Position numbers and translations under genes: made by a program. From positions 1-64,000 of the forward strand of contig DASTWQ010000073.1 in the NCBI GenBank assembly GCA_035758545.1: 64,000 nucleotides of DNA, written 5' to 3'. Shown here piece by piece: positions 55,661-64,000 of this stretch. The DNA is from JAFDVN01 sp035758545 (lineage in GTDB: Bacteria; Acidobacteriota; Holophagae; Holophagales; Holophagaceae). The notes beneath the pieces were generated by a model. It saw nothing but the letters and a program-made list of their open reading frames with translations, was not told the origin of the DNA and made no database searches. Positions within the stretch are counted from its first letter, which is position 1; each line of letters begins with the position of its first letter.

Positions 55661-57708
55661 GCGGGACCCGCACCTTCCTGCTGGAGCTGCACTGCGAGGA
55701 GATCCCGGCGCGGTTCCTGGGTCCCCTCAGCGATGAGTTCGCGACGGCCCTGGCGGGCGTCTTCGGAGACTTGGAGATCTCCAAGGCCTACTCCCCGCGC
55801 AAGCTGTCCTGGTCCTGCGCGCTGCCGGAGATGCAGGCGGATCAGACGGAGACCCAGGTCGGCCCGCCCCAGCGCATGTGCGTGGGGGAGGATGGCCAGC
55901 CGACCATGCAGGGGCTGAAGTTCGCGGAGAAGTGGGGCGTGAGCTTCGACGCCGTGCGCTTCGAGCAGCCGGCGGGCAAGAAGGAGCCCTGCGCGGTGGT
56001 GACGGTCACCCGCAAGGGCCGGCCCACGAAGGAGCTGCTGGCGGAGGCCCTGCCGGGCCTCATCGCGGGGCTCCATGTGCCCAAGGCCATGCGCTGGGGA
56101 TCCTCGGCCTTCGAGTTCGTGCGGCCCATCCGCAGCGTCCTCTGCCTCTTCGGCGAGGAGGTCGTGGACTTCACCGTGGACGGCGTCCGCTCCGGGAACA
56201 CCACCTGGGGCCATCGCCTCTACCACCGCCAGAATCCGGAGCCCCTGGTCTTGGCGCGGCCCGAGGACTACGAGGCGGTGCTGGCGAAGGCCGGCGTCGT
56301 CGTCTCCTTCGCTGAGCGCAAGGTCGCGCTCGCCCAGCAGCTGGACCAGCTGGCGGCCGAGGTCCAGGGCCGGGTGGTGGCCGATGACCACCTGCTGGAC
56401 ACCCTCGCGGAGATCGTCGAGGTGCCGAAGATCGTCCGCGGCGACTTCCCCCGGGATTTCCTGGAGCTGCCCAAGGAGGTACTGGTCACCAGCCTGAAGG
56501 AGCACCAGAAGGCCTTCTGCGTGGAGGACGCCGAGGGGAACCTGCTCCCTCACTTCCTCACCGCCGCCAACCGCGCCGACGACCCCAAGGGATTCGTCAA
56601 GGCCGGCAACGAGTGGGTGCTGAAGGCCCGGCTCTATGACGCCCGCTTCTTCTTCGCCGAGGACCGGAAGCACCCCCTGGAGAGCCGCCTCGTGGCGCTG
56701 AAGCAGCTCACCTTCCAGCGGGAGCTGGGCAGCTACTTCGACAAGACCGAGCGGGTCGAGATGCTCATGCAGCGCCTCGCCCGGGAGCTGGGGCTGGATG
56801 AGGCCCAGGCCATGATGGCCGCCCGACTCGCCAAGGCGGACCTGCGCACCTTGATGGTGGGCGAGTTCCCGGAGCTGCAGGGTGTCATGGGCGGCGAGTA
56901 CCTGAAGCACGAGGGCGCCCCCGCCCCCGTGTGGAAGGCCGTCAAGGAGCACTACCGCCCCGCCGGCGCCGACGACGCGCTGCCGGAGACGGAGCTGGGC
57001 GCCCTCCTCTCCATCGCCGACAAGCTGGACACCGTCGCCGGCTGCTTCAGCATCGGCCTCATCCCCAGCGGCTCCAAGGATCCCCTCGCCCTGCGCCGCG
57101 CGGGCCAGGGCATCGTGCGGATCCTGTGGGAGCGGGGCTGGGCGTCGGTGAGCCTGGACCTGGTGCTCGACCTGGCCGCCGCCGGGAAGACGCTTCAGGA
57201 TCCCGCGGCCTTCCGCGACAGCCTCGCGTCCTTCTTCCAGGACCGCGTCGCCTACCAGTTGGAGCAGGCGGGCTATGCCGGCGCCGTACGCCGGGCCGCC
57301 CTGGCGGCGGGTTGGGCCGACCTGCGGGATCTGAAGGCCCGCTGCGAGGCCCTCTCCGCCTTCGCGGAGGACCCCCGCTTCGCCAGCCTCGCCCAGAGCG
57401 CCAAGCGCATCGCCAACATCCTCAAGGACGAGGCGCCCGCCGAGGCCTTCGACATGGACCTGGACTACATGACCAATGAGGAGCGGATGCTGGTGCAGGA
57501 CATCCGCGAGCTGAATCCGACCCAGCTGCCCTGGTCCTACCCTGAGCTCTTGGAGCGACTCGCCGCGCTCTCGCCGGTCCTCGAAACCTACTTCGAGAAG
57601 GTCATGGTGAAAGATCCGGATCCCAAGATCAGGAGCAACCGCCTCGCCTACCTCCACAAGCTCCGCCAGACCTTCCTGCGCGTGGCCGACTTCTCACAGT
57701 GGCAATGA
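55657..57708 (+). CDS. glyS: Glycyl-tRNA synthetase beta subunit
   Basis: tRNA-binding subunit, 683 residues (family about 690). Begins TFLLELHCEEIPARFLGPLS; typical blocks are FVRPIRSVLCLFGEEVVDF, TSLKEHQKAFCVEDAEGNLL, FFAEDRKHPLESRLVALKQL and GVMGGEYLKHEGA. The C-terminal DALR-like anticodon-binding region is RLAYLHKLRQTFLRVADFSQ. Coupled to glyQ by ATGA overlap with GGAGG upstream. A family C repeat begins a few bases after the stop. Confidence 0.97.
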   Translation: MSGTRTFLLELHCEEIPARFLGPLSDEFATALAGVFGDLEISKAYSPRKLSWSCALPEMQADQTETQVGPPQRMCVGEDGQPTMQGLKFAEKWGVSFDAVRFEQPAGKKEPCAVVTVTRKGRPTKELLAEALPGLIAGLHVPKAMRWGSSAFEFVRPIRSVLCLFGEEVVDFTVDGVRSGNTTWGHRLYHRQNPEPLVLARPEDYEAVLAKAGVVVSFAERKVALAQQLDQLAAEVQGRVVADDHLLDTLAEIVEVPKIVRGDFPRDFLELPKEVLVTSLKEHQKAFCVEDAEGNLLPHFLTAANRADDPKGFVKAGNEWVLKARLYDARFFFAEDRKHPLESRLVALKQLTFQRELGSYFDKTERVEMLMQRLARELGLDEAQAMMAARLAKADLRTLMVGEFPELQGVMGGEYLKHEGAPAPVWKAVKEHYRPAGADDALPETELGALLSIADKLDTVAGCFSIGLIPSGSKDPLALRRAGQGIVRILWERGWASVSLDLVLDLAAAGKTLQDPAAFRDSLASFFQDRVAYQLEQAGYAGAVRRAALAAGWADLRDLKARCEALSAFAEDPRFASLAQSAKRIANILKDEAPAEAFDMDLDYMTNEERMLVQDIRELNPTQLPWSYPELLERLAALSPVLETYFEKVMVKDPDPKIRSNRLAYLHKLRQTFLRVADFSQWQ

Positions 57709-57714
57709 GCCATT

Positions 57715-57746
57715 GAAATCCCCGGAATCGCCGGAATCGCCGGATA
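57715..57746 (-). repeat. Family C nonamer repeat after glyS
   Basis: Plus strand GAAATCCCCGGAATCGCCGG followed by AATCGCCGGATA; the inverse reads TATCCGGCGATTCCGGCGAT plus TCCGGGGATTTC. It is an inverted counterpart of 55599-55629, so the two sets bracket glyS. AAAAAACC adjoins both copies. Confidence 0.7.
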
Positions 57747-57767
57747 CCTTGGTTTTTTGAGGCCCCC

Positions 57768-59297
57768 ATGCACCATGAGCGCATCGCCATCCTGGACTAC
57801 GGCAGCCAGTACACCCGGCTGATCACGCGGCGGCTGCGGGAGCTGGGCGCCTTCGGCCTGGTCTACGGCTCCGGCGCCACGGCGGCGGAGATCGCCGGGC
57901 CTGACCTGAAGGGCGTCATCCTCAGCGGCGGGCCCATGTCCGTGCTGGAGGACGGCGCGCCGGGGCTGGATCCGAAGATCCTGGAGCTGGGCGTGCCCAT
58001 CCTCGGCGTCTGCTACGGACAGCAGCTCCTGGCCCGGGATCTGGGGGGCCAGATCCACCGCTCCAGCAGCCGGGAGTATGGCAAGTCGGAGATCACCGCC
58101 ACGCCCGAGGATTCGCTCCTCTTCAGCGGGCTGCCCCACCAGCAGGTGGTCTGGATGAGCCACGGCGACCACGTGGAGGCCGCGCCCGCAGGCTTCAAGG
58201 TGACGGCGCGGACGCCGACGGTGCCCGTGGCGGCCATGGAGGATCCCTCCCGGGGCCTCTACGCCATCCAGTTCCACCCCGAGGTGACCCACACGGCCCA
58301 GGGCACGCCCCTGCTGCTGAACTTCCTCAAGGCCTGCGGCATGGCCCTTGACTGGAACGCAGGCAACTTCATCGAGGAGAAGGTGACCGCGATCCGCGAG
58401 CAGGTCGGGACCGGCAAGGTGGTGCTCGGCCTCAGCGGCGGCGTGGATTCCAGCGTGGCGGCCCTGCTGCTGCACAAGGCCATCGGCGACCAGCTCACCT
58501 GCGTCTTCGTGGACCACGGCCTGCTCCGCAAGGACGAGATGACGCAGGTCCAGACGATGTTCGCCCCCTTCGAGCTGAAGGTGAACTGGGTGGACGCCTC
58601 CGCCGAGTTCCTGGACGCCCTGAAGGACGTCACGGACCCGGAGCAGAAGCGCAAGATCATCGGCGGGAAGTTCATCGAGGTCTTCGAGCGCGAGGCGAAG
58701 AAGGTCGACGCGGACTTCCTGGGCCAGGGCACCACCTACCCGGACGTCATCGAGTCCAGCGGCATCGGCGGCGCCATCCTCGTGAAGTCCCACCACAACG
58801 TGGGCGGACTGCCGGAGCGCATGAAGCTGAAGCTCGTGGAGCCCCTGCGGGAGCTGTTCAAGGACGAGGTCCGGGCCACGGGCCTGGCCCTCGGCCTGCC
58901 GGAGGAGATGAACCAGCGGCACCCCTTCCCGGGCCCCGGCCTCGCCGTGCGCCTGCCGGGCGCCATCACCCGCGAGCGGGTGACGGTGCTCCAGAACGCC
59001 GACGCCATCTTCATCCAGGAGCTGAAGCAGAGCGGCTGGTACGGGAAGACGAGCCAGGCCTTCGCGGTGCTGCTGCCGGTCCAGACCGTGGGCATCATGG
59101 GCGACGAGCGCACCTTCGAGTGGATGTGCGCCATCCGCGCCGTGACGAGCGAGGACTTCATGACCGCGGACTGGGCGCGCCTGCCCCACGAGCTGCTGGA
59201 CAAGATCGCCCAGCGCATCGTCCGCGAGGTGAAGGGCATCAACCGCGTCGTCTTCGACATCACCTCGAAGCCCCCCGCGACCATCGAGTACGAATGA
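57768..59297 (+). CDS. guaA: GMP synthase (glutamine-hydrolysing)
   Basis: Last step of GMP synthesis from XMP. 509 residues in two domains. The class I glutaminase has C82 in LGVCYGQQLLAR and the H170/E172 pair in IQFHPEVTHT. The ATP-pyrophosphatase has the P-loop LSGGVDSS (222-229). The C-terminal dimerisation/XMP-binding domain includes FPGPGLAVRLPGAITRERV and ends ITSKPPATIEYE. All catalytic residues are present. The stop codon TGA forms the first bases of a family B repeat. guaB is not in the window. Confidence 0.98.
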   Translation: MHHERIAILDYGSQYTRLITRRLRELGAFGLVYGSGATAAEIAGPDLKGVILSGGPMSVLEDGAPGLDPKILELGVPILGVCYGQQLLARDLGGQIHRSSSREYGKSEITATPEDSLLFSGLPHQQVVWMSHGDHVEAAPAGFKVTARTPTVPVAAMEDPSRGLYAIQFHPEVTHTAQGTPLLLNFLKACGMALDWNAGNFIEEKVTAIREQVGTGKVVLGLSGGVDSSVAALLLHKAIGDQLTCVFVDHGLLRKDEMTQVQTMFAPFELKVNWVDASAEFLDALKDVTDPEQKRKIIGGKFIEVFEREAKKVDADFLGQGTTYPDVIESSGIGGAILVKSHHNVGGLPERMKLKLVEPLRELFKDEVRATGLALGLPEEMNQRHPFPGPGLAVRLPGAITRERVTVLQNADAIFIQELKQSGWYGKTSQAFAVLLPVQTVGIMGDERTFEWMCAIRAVTSEDFMTADWARLPHELLDKIAQRIVREVKGINRVVFDITSKPPATIEYE

Positions 59298-59383
59298 GGT
59301 GCGAGGCGGCGAGGTGGTGAGGCCTGAAGGCACCACGATCATCCCGCCTCCGGACCTCGCCACCTCATGCCTCGGGACCTCAC
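59295..59383. repeat. Family B inverted repeat between guaA and the next gene
   Basis: TGAGGTGCGAGGCGGCGAGG then TGGTGAGGCC starts at the guaA stop codon; an inverted partner (minus-strand TGAGGTCCCGAGGCATGAGG then TGGCGAGGTCC) ends right at the next ATG. Roughly 25 of 31 positions agree. It fills the whole spacer. Confidence 0.75.
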
Positions 59384-59830
59384 ATGGCCAAGCGACCTGA
59401 ACCCGTCCGCAAGTCCGTCAAGGACGTCTTCGACGACCTCCTGGCGGGGCACCGGGAGGCCTCCTTCTCCGGGCCGGAATCGGCGCTGAAGTACCTGGAC
59501 CGCACCTTCGGGAGCCAGGGCAGCCTGCCCAACGGCGTGAAGTGCCTGGCCTACAGCCTCATGGCCGAGGCCTGCGCCGAGCTCTCCCGCTGGGAGCGGG
59601 CCGCGGAGGCCGCGGACAAGGCCCTGGCCCTGCTGCCGGAGCTGGAGGCGGCCACGGGCCACGGCTACCGGGCCGCCCTGGAGGGCCTGGCGGCCTTCGA
59701 GCGGGGCATCCAGGCCCACTCGGAGCTGGGCCAGTTCGACCGGGCCCTGGCCATCTGCGACCAGGCCGTGGCCCTGGGCCTCGGCGCCCACTACGAGGCC
59801 AAGCGGGACAGCCTGGACTGGGCGCGCTGA
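59384..59830 (+). CDS. Small helical (TPR-like) protein, unknown
   Basis: 148 residues, all helical, with TPR-like spacing (LAYSLMAEACAELSRWERAA then EAADKALALLPELEAATGHG, and QFDRALAICDQAVALGLG). The N-terminus VRKSVKDVFDDLLAGHREAS is charged. No membrane segment or signal, so cytoplasmic. Not assigned to a named family. The start codon touches a family B repeat, which replaces a normal leader; ribosome binding is unclear. It lies between guaA and a c-di-GMP-type response regulator, without evident link to either. Confidence 0.75.
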   Translation: MAKRPEPVRKSVKDVFDDLLAGHREASFSGPESALKYLDRTFGSQGSLPNGVKCLAYSLMAEACAELSRWERAAEAADKALALLPELEAATGHGYRAALEGLAAFERGIQAHSELGQFDRALAICDQAVALGLGAHYEAKRDSLDWAR

Positions 59831-59922
59831 GGCTCAAGCCGGGCCTGAGGTCGGACGATAGGTACCCGGAAGGCCCCCCGGCCGGGCTTTGCCGTATCCT
59901 GTCCCTCACCGCTGGAGCCTTC

Positions 59923-61017
59923 ATGGCCGTAGACATCCAGGTCGTGCCCGCCGCGACGACCATCCTGGTGGTCGACGACCTGCCCGTGGTGCGCCTGAGC
60001 CTCCGCCACATCCTCCAGCACGAGGGCTTCCAGGTCCGGGAGGCCGCCAACGCCGAGGAGGCCCGGGCCCTTCTGGCCGAAGGCGGGATCCAGCTGGTGC
60101 TCAGCGACATCGAGATGCCCGGCGGGGACAGCGGCCTGGACCTGGTGAAGAGCCTGGAGGACCGCATCCCCCAGGTGGCCTTCGTCATGGTCACCGCCAT
60201 GGACGACACCACCCTGGCCATCGACTGCATCCAGCACGGCGCCTTCGGCTACGTGGTGAAGCCCTTCCAGCCCCGGGAGATCGTGGTCCAGGTGAACAGC
60301 GCCCTGCGCCGTCGGCTCCTGGAGATCGACTTCCAGGACCGGGAGAAGGTGCTGGCCCGCAAGGTCCGGGAGCAGACCGAGGAGATCCGCGCCAGCCGGG
60401 AGGAGGTCTCCATCCGCCTGCTGTCCGCCTGCGAGTACCGGGACTTCGAGACCGGCGCCCACGTCCGCCGCATCGGCCTCTACGCCGCGGAGATGGGCCG
60501 CCTGCTGGGCTGGGACGACGACCAGGTGGACTGCATCCGCGCGGCGGCGCCCCTCCACGACATCGGCAAGATCGGGGTGCCCGACGCGGTGCTGCTGAAG
60601 CCCGGGGACCTCACGCCCGAGGAGTGGATCGTCATGCGCCAGCACACCACCAAGGGCGCGGCGATCCTGAAGGGCTCCAACGTGTCCTTCATCCAGATGG
60701 GGGCCCGCATCGCCGCCTGCCACCACGAGAAGTGGGACGGCACCGGTTACCCCAACGGGCTCTCCGCCCACGAGATCCCCGTGGAAGCCCGCATCACCGC
60801 CATCGTGGACGTCTACGACGCCCTGGTGCACAAGCGCCACTACAAGGACCCCTGGCCCGAGGATCTCGCCATCGAGTTCATGCGCAAGCGCTCAGGGTCC
60901 CACCTGGATCCGGACCTCTTCTCGCTCTTCGAGGCCCACCTGGCAAGGTTCCGGGCCATCCGGCTCGCCAACCCCGATGAGCGGGAGCCGGACTTCGCGG
61001 ACGCCTGGAGCGGCTGA
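59923..61017 (+). CDS. Response regulator with HD-GYP output domain
   Basis: 364 residues. Receiver domain 13-130: ILVVDDLPVVRLSLRHIL, phosphorylated aspartate D62 in LVLSDIEMP, and the conserved T/K in VMVTAMDD and VVKPFQP. A helical linker (135-165) leads to an HD-GYP domain with H212-D213 in LHDIGKIGVPD and HHEKWDGTGYPNG at 267-279. The intact HD and GYP motifs suggest a c-di-GMP phosphodiesterase switched on by phosphorylation. The kinase is not obvious; the hybrid kinase at the right end is a nearby candidate. GGAG lies before ATG 59923. Confidence 0.94.
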   Translation: MAVDIQVVPAATTILVVDDLPVVRLSLRHILQHEGFQVREAANAEEARALLAEGGIQLVLSDIEMPGGDSGLDLVKSLEDRIPQVAFVMVTAMDDTTLAIDCIQHGAFGYVVKPFQPREIVVQVNSALRRRLLEIDFQDREKVLARKVREQTEEIRASREEVSIRLLSACEYRDFETGAHVRRIGLYAAEMGRLLGWDDDQVDCIRAAAPLHDIGKIGVPDAVLLKPGDLTPEEWIVMRQHTTKGAAILKGSNVSFIQMGARIAACHHEKWDGTGYPNGLSAHEIPVEARITAIVDVYDALVHKRHYKDPWPEDLAIEFMRKRSGSHLDPDLFSLFEAHLARFRAIRLANPDEREPDFADAWSG

Positions 61018-61078
61018 GGCGCTCGCGGGGCCCAGGGCGCCGCGGGGGGATGGTAGCCTTCGGATTCCGGAGGACGCC

Positions 61079-62164
61079 ATGGCCGCTTCGCTCGCCGACT
61101 ACCGCACCCTGGGCCGTTCGGGCCTGCGGGTGAGCCCCCTCTGCCTGGGGACCATGACCTTCGGCCAGGACTGGGGCTGGGGCGCGGACGAGGCCGAGAG
61201 CGTCCGGATGCTGGACCGCTACGCGGAGCAGGGGGGCAATTTCCTGGACACCGCCAACATCTACACCAAGGGCCACTCGGAGGTGATCCTCGGCGACTAC
61301 CTGAGGGAGCGGGGCGGCCGGGACCGCTGGGTGATCGCCACCAAGTTCTGCGGCAACCTGCGCTCCGGGGACCCCAACGCCGGTGGAGCCTCCCGCAAGT
61401 CCATCCTCCAGAACCTCGACGAGAGCCTGCGGCGCCTGCGCACGGACTTCGTGGACCTCTACTGGATGCACTTCAACGACCCGCACACGCCCATGGACGA
61501 GACCATGCGGGCCCTGGATGACGCGGTGCGGGCCGGGAAGGTGCGCTACCTGGGCTTCTCGGACACGCCCGCCTGGCGGGTGACGGAGGCCCAGATGCTG
61601 GCGCGGCTCAAGGACTGGACGCCGCTCATCGCCCTGCAGATCGAATACTCCCTGATCGAGCGCACGGTCGAGCACGACCTGCTGCCCATGGCGACTGCCT
61701 TCGGTCTGGGGGTCACCCCCTGGTCGCCGCTGAAGGGCGGCCTGCTCTCGGGCAAGTACGGCCGCAACCGCCATCCCGAGGGCGAGGGCCGGCACAAGCC
61801 CGACTCACGCTACCTGACGGAGGGCACCTATCGCATCCTGGACGCCCTGGAGGCGGTGGCGGCGGAGCAGGGCGCGGGCATGGCGGAGACGGCCCTGGCC
61901 TGGGTGATGGCGAAGCCCGGCGTGGCCTCGCCGATCCTCGGTGCCCGCACCCTGGCCCAGCTGGACGGCAACCTGAAGGCCCTCGCCCTCACCCTGACGC
62001 CCGCCCAGCTCGCGCGGCTGGACGAGGCCTCGGCGCCGGCGCCCATCTTCCCCCACGGCTTCCTGGTGAACACCAAGAACGTCATGCAGGGGGGCACGAG
62101 GGTGAACGGCCTCGCCTCGGAGGTCTGGCCCCTGGCGCCGAAGACCGACGCCGAGCGGTGGTGA
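61079..62164 (+). CDS. Aldo/keto reductase
   Basis: 361-residue NADP(H)-dependent oxidoreductase of the AKR fold. The N-terminus RTLGRSGLRVSPLCLGTMTF is typical; the catalytic tetrad is readable as D57 and Y62 in NFLDTANIYTKGHSE, the lysine in VIATKFCG and the histidine in LYWMHFNDP. The phosphate-binding region SPILGARTLAQLDGNLKAL identifies NADP preference. Substrate unknown. GGAGG sits five bases before the ATG, and TAGCCT 19 bases upstream is a probable -10. Confidence 0.93.
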   Translation: MAASLADYRTLGRSGLRVSPLCLGTMTFGQDWGWGADEAESVRMLDRYAEQGGNFLDTANIYTKGHSEVILGDYLRERGGRDRWVIATKFCGNLRSGDPNAGGASRKSILQNLDESLRRLRTDFVDLYWMHFNDPHTPMDETMRALDDAVRAGKVRYLGFSDTPAWRVTEAQMLARLKDWTPLIALQIEYSLIERTVEHDLLPMATAFGLGVTPWSPLKGGLLSGKYGRNRHPEGEGRHKPDSRYLTEGTYRILDALEAVAAEQGAGMAETALAWVMAKPGVASPILGARTLAQLDGNLKALALTLTPAQLARLDEASAPAPIFPHGFLVNTKNVMQGGTRVNGLASEVWPLAPKTDAERW

Positions 62165-62174
62165 GGAGGGCGGA

Positions 62175-64000
62175 TCAGGCGCCCAGGACCTCCCCCACGA
62201 GTCTGCGCAGGTCCGCCAGCCGGTAAGGCTTGGGCAGGAACCAGGTGTTCGGCTGCTTGAGGAGGTCGGGGGTGCGGCTGTTGGGATCGAAGCCGCTGCT
62301 GAGGATCACCGGGAGGTCCGGCCGGCTGGCGCGGATGTGGCCGAGGGCCTCGGCACCGTCCATCCTCGGCATGGAGAGGTCCAGGATCACCAGGCGCAGG
62401 TCGTCCCCCCGCCGGGCCACTTCGCTGAGGGCCTCGCGGCCGTCCGCGGCCTCCAGCACCTCGAAGCCCATGCGGCGCAGCAGCGCCCCGGCGGTGAGGC
62501 GGATGTCGGACTCGTCGTCCACCAGGAGCACCAGGCCCTCGGCCCGCTCCAGGGCGTAGGGCCCGGTGGAGCTTCCGGCGGCCGCCAGCACCGGGCGGTC
62601 CGGCAGGGGGAAGCGGAGCGAGAAGGTAGTGCCTTCCCCGGGCTGGCTCGCCACGGCGGCCCGCCCGCCGTGGGCCTTCAGGATGCCCTGGAGCGTCGAG
62701 AGCCCCAGGCCCCGGCCGGTGGCCTTGGTGGTGAAGAAGGGATCGAAGATCCGGGCCTGGACCTCCGGGCTCATGCCGGCGCCGGTGTCGGAGACCTCCA
62801 CCACGACCGAGCCTGCGCCGGAGGCGTTCTCGGAGGCCGGGGCCGCGTCCACGAAGCTGCGGAGGACGATGGTCCCCTCCTGCTCCCCGATGGCCTCGGC
62901 GGCGTTGGTGACGAGGTTGAGCAGAACCTGCTGGAGCTGCACGGGATCGCCCTCGATCAGGGGCAGCCCCTCCGCGAGCTCGAGCTTGAGCTGGATCTTC
63001 TTCGAGACCGAAGCGGACATGAGGGCCGTCAGCTCCCGCATGGCGGCGTTCAGGTCCACGGGGCGGATCTCCACCTGCGCCTGGCCCGCGTAGGCGAGCA
63101 TCTGCCGGGCCAGGTCCCCGGCCCGGCGCAGGGTCGCGGCCATGGCCTCGAAGAAGGGCTCGGCGGCGCCGGACTCCGGCAGGTTCATGCGGGCCAGCTC
63201 CAGGTTGCCGATGAGGGCGGTGAGCAGGTTGTTGAAGTCGTGGGCGACACCGCCGGCCATGAGCCCCAGGCTCTCCAGCTTCTGGGCCTGGCGCAGGGCC
63301 AGCTCCGTCTTCATGCGCAGGGTGACGTCCATGAACCCGGCGAGGATCGCGTCCTTGCCCGCGTGGCTCACCAGGGCGGCGGAGACGAGGACCCGGCGCA
63401 GCCGGCCCTTCTGGGTGAGGATGTCCACCTCCACGCCGTCGGCGCGGCCCTTGGTGAGGACCTCTTCCCGGAGCCGGGCCCGGTCCTCCTGGCGCACGTA
63501 GAAATCCGCGGTATGGAGCCCCGCCAGCCGGCCCTCGGGGATCTCGAAGAGGGCGTGGCTCGGCGCGTTGGCCTGCAGCAGGCTGCTGTCGGCCACGTCC
63601 ACCAGCAGGAGCGGCACCGGGGCCATCTCGAAGAAGCGCTGGAACTCCAGCTCGGACCGCCTCAGCGCGTCCTCGGCGGCCCGCCGCTTGGAGAGGTCCC
63701 GGAACACGTCCAGGGTCAGGGGGCGCTTGGCGTCCAGGGCGATGGAGATGTCCGTCACCTCCACCGGGATCTGGCGGCCGTCGAGGGTGTTCAGGATCCG
63801 CTCCCTCAGCGCCGCGGTGTAGCGGTGGATGCCCGAGTTGGTCAGTTCCCCGCTGCTGGGCTCGCTGCGGTCCAGGAACTCCCGGATGGAGCGGCCCTCC
63901 AGCTCCCTCGCCGCCGCGGCGCCGAACAGCTCCAGTGCGGCGGGGTTGGCGTAGCGGATGCGGGAACCCTCCCGAAGGAGGATGGCGTCCGGGAACTGCT
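62175..64000 (-). CDS. Hybrid PAS histidine kinase with receiver domain (N-terminus beyond the right edge)
   Basis: The frame is open to the end of the window, so the N-terminal part is missing. The visible order is a PAS domain (from about 64000, with YANPAALELFGAAAAREL), a second PAS (FQRFFEMAPVPLLLVDVADS), the phospho-acceptor box LMAGGVAHDFNNLLTALIGN, the ATPase domain (LLNLVTNAAEAIG, VSDTGAGMSPEV, FDPFFTTKATGRGLGLS) and a C-terminal receiver (LVLLVDDESDIRLTAGALL, phospho-Asp in LVILDLSMPRMDG, LPKPYRLADL). It is a soluble-looking kinase in the part seen. Its architecture (PAS to kinase to receiver) suggests a phosphorelay, perhaps toward the HD-GYP regulator nearby. Confidence 0.92.
   Translation of the reverse strand, partial: QFPDAILLREGSRIRYANPAALELFGAAAARELEGRSIREFLDRSEPSSGELTNSGIHRYTAALRERILNTLDGRQIPVEVTDISIALDAKRPLTLDVFRDLSKRRAAEDALRRSELEFQRFFEMAPVPLLLVDVADSSLLQANAPSHALFEIPEGRLAGLHTADFYVRQEDRARLREEVLTKGRADGVEVDILTQKGRLRRVLVSAALVSHAGKDAILAGFMDVTLRMKTELALRQAQKLESLGLMAGGVAHDFNNLLTALIGNLELARMNLPESGAAEPFFEAMAATLRRAGDLARQMLAYAGQAQVEIRPVDLNAAMRELTALMSASVSKKIQLKLELAEGLPLIEGDPVQLQQVLLNLVTNAAEAIGEQEGTIVLRSFVDAAPASENASGAGSVVVEVSDTGAGMSPEVQARIFDPFFTTKATGRGLGLSTLQGILKAHGGRAAVASQPGEGTTFSLRFPLPDRPVLAAAGSSTGPYALERAEGLVLLVDDESDIRLTAGALLRRMGFEVLEAADGREALSEVARRGDDLRLVILDLSMPRMDGAEALGHIRASRPDLPVILSSGFDPNSRTPDLLKQPNTWFLPKPYRLADLRRLVGEVLGA

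Overview
High-GC bacterial chromosome, about 70% G+C by eye, with tightly packed genes. The gene set suggests Acidobacteriota, probably the Holophagae/Geothrix side: an Oar-like TonB receptor with an N-terminal carboxypeptidase-regulatory domain, futalosine-pathway MqnA, a DUF1800/DUF1501 pair, a SpoIVB-type S55 protein in a non-sporulation setting, and alpha2beta2 glycyl-tRNA synthetase. This assignment is inference from gene content; there is no rRNA or other marker here to settle it. I recognise no tRNA, rRNA, CRISPR array, canonical insertion sequence or integrase gene.

Layout. 1-7.3 kb: peptidases (a DPP-IV N-terminal part, PepQ), a GxxExxY nuclease-fold gene inside an inverted-repeat unit, MqnA, an ankyrin protein, Ogt, a second repeat unit without a gene, a YggS-like PLP protein and a zinc-ribbon coiled-coil protein. 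7.3-9.6 kb: groES-groEL with a perfect CIRCE operator and a terminator. 9.6-25 kb: a MASE1 histidine kinase, a YmdB-like phosphoesterase, the TonB receptor, a secreted S55/propeller pair, DUF1501/DUF1800, an enoyl-CoA hydratase and a CHASE-GGDEF diguanylate cyclase. 25-29.3 kb: dienelactone hydrolase, NadC, a universal stress protein and two pirins. 29.3-31.7 kb: an A+T-richer island of four unknown genes, all on the minus strand, separated by attC-like sites. It looks like an integron cassette array without an integrase. 31.8-43 kb: housekeeping genes (RarA, MsrA, a NifS-like desulfurase, UbiX, MurC, a lipid kinase, RluA and CysK). 43-46.6 kb: a CAP-domain protein and an MCE/Mla-type transporter whose ATPase has unusual motifs. 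46.6-54.7 kb: a YciI-like protein, carbamate kinase and a six-gene MoxR/DUF58 operon. 54.7-64 kb: glyQS, guaA, a small helical protein, an HD-GYP response regulator, an aldo/keto reductase and a hybrid histidine kinase that runs off the end.

The most interesting material is not the housekeeping content. (i) A dispersed repeat with core GTTCACCGCRGAGGCGC occurs as two inverted pairs. One pair encloses the GxxExxY gene and supplies its start codon; the other encloses only hairpins, as a non-autonomous derivative would. (ii) The attC-like island carries foreign genes. (iii) Two further families of intergenic repeats start exactly at, or just after, stop codons. (iv) A tandem pair of spaced palindromes precedes cysK. 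(v) The Mla-type ATPase lacks several canonical catalytic residues. No intergenic stretch exceeds 300 bases; shorter ones that hold something are listed.
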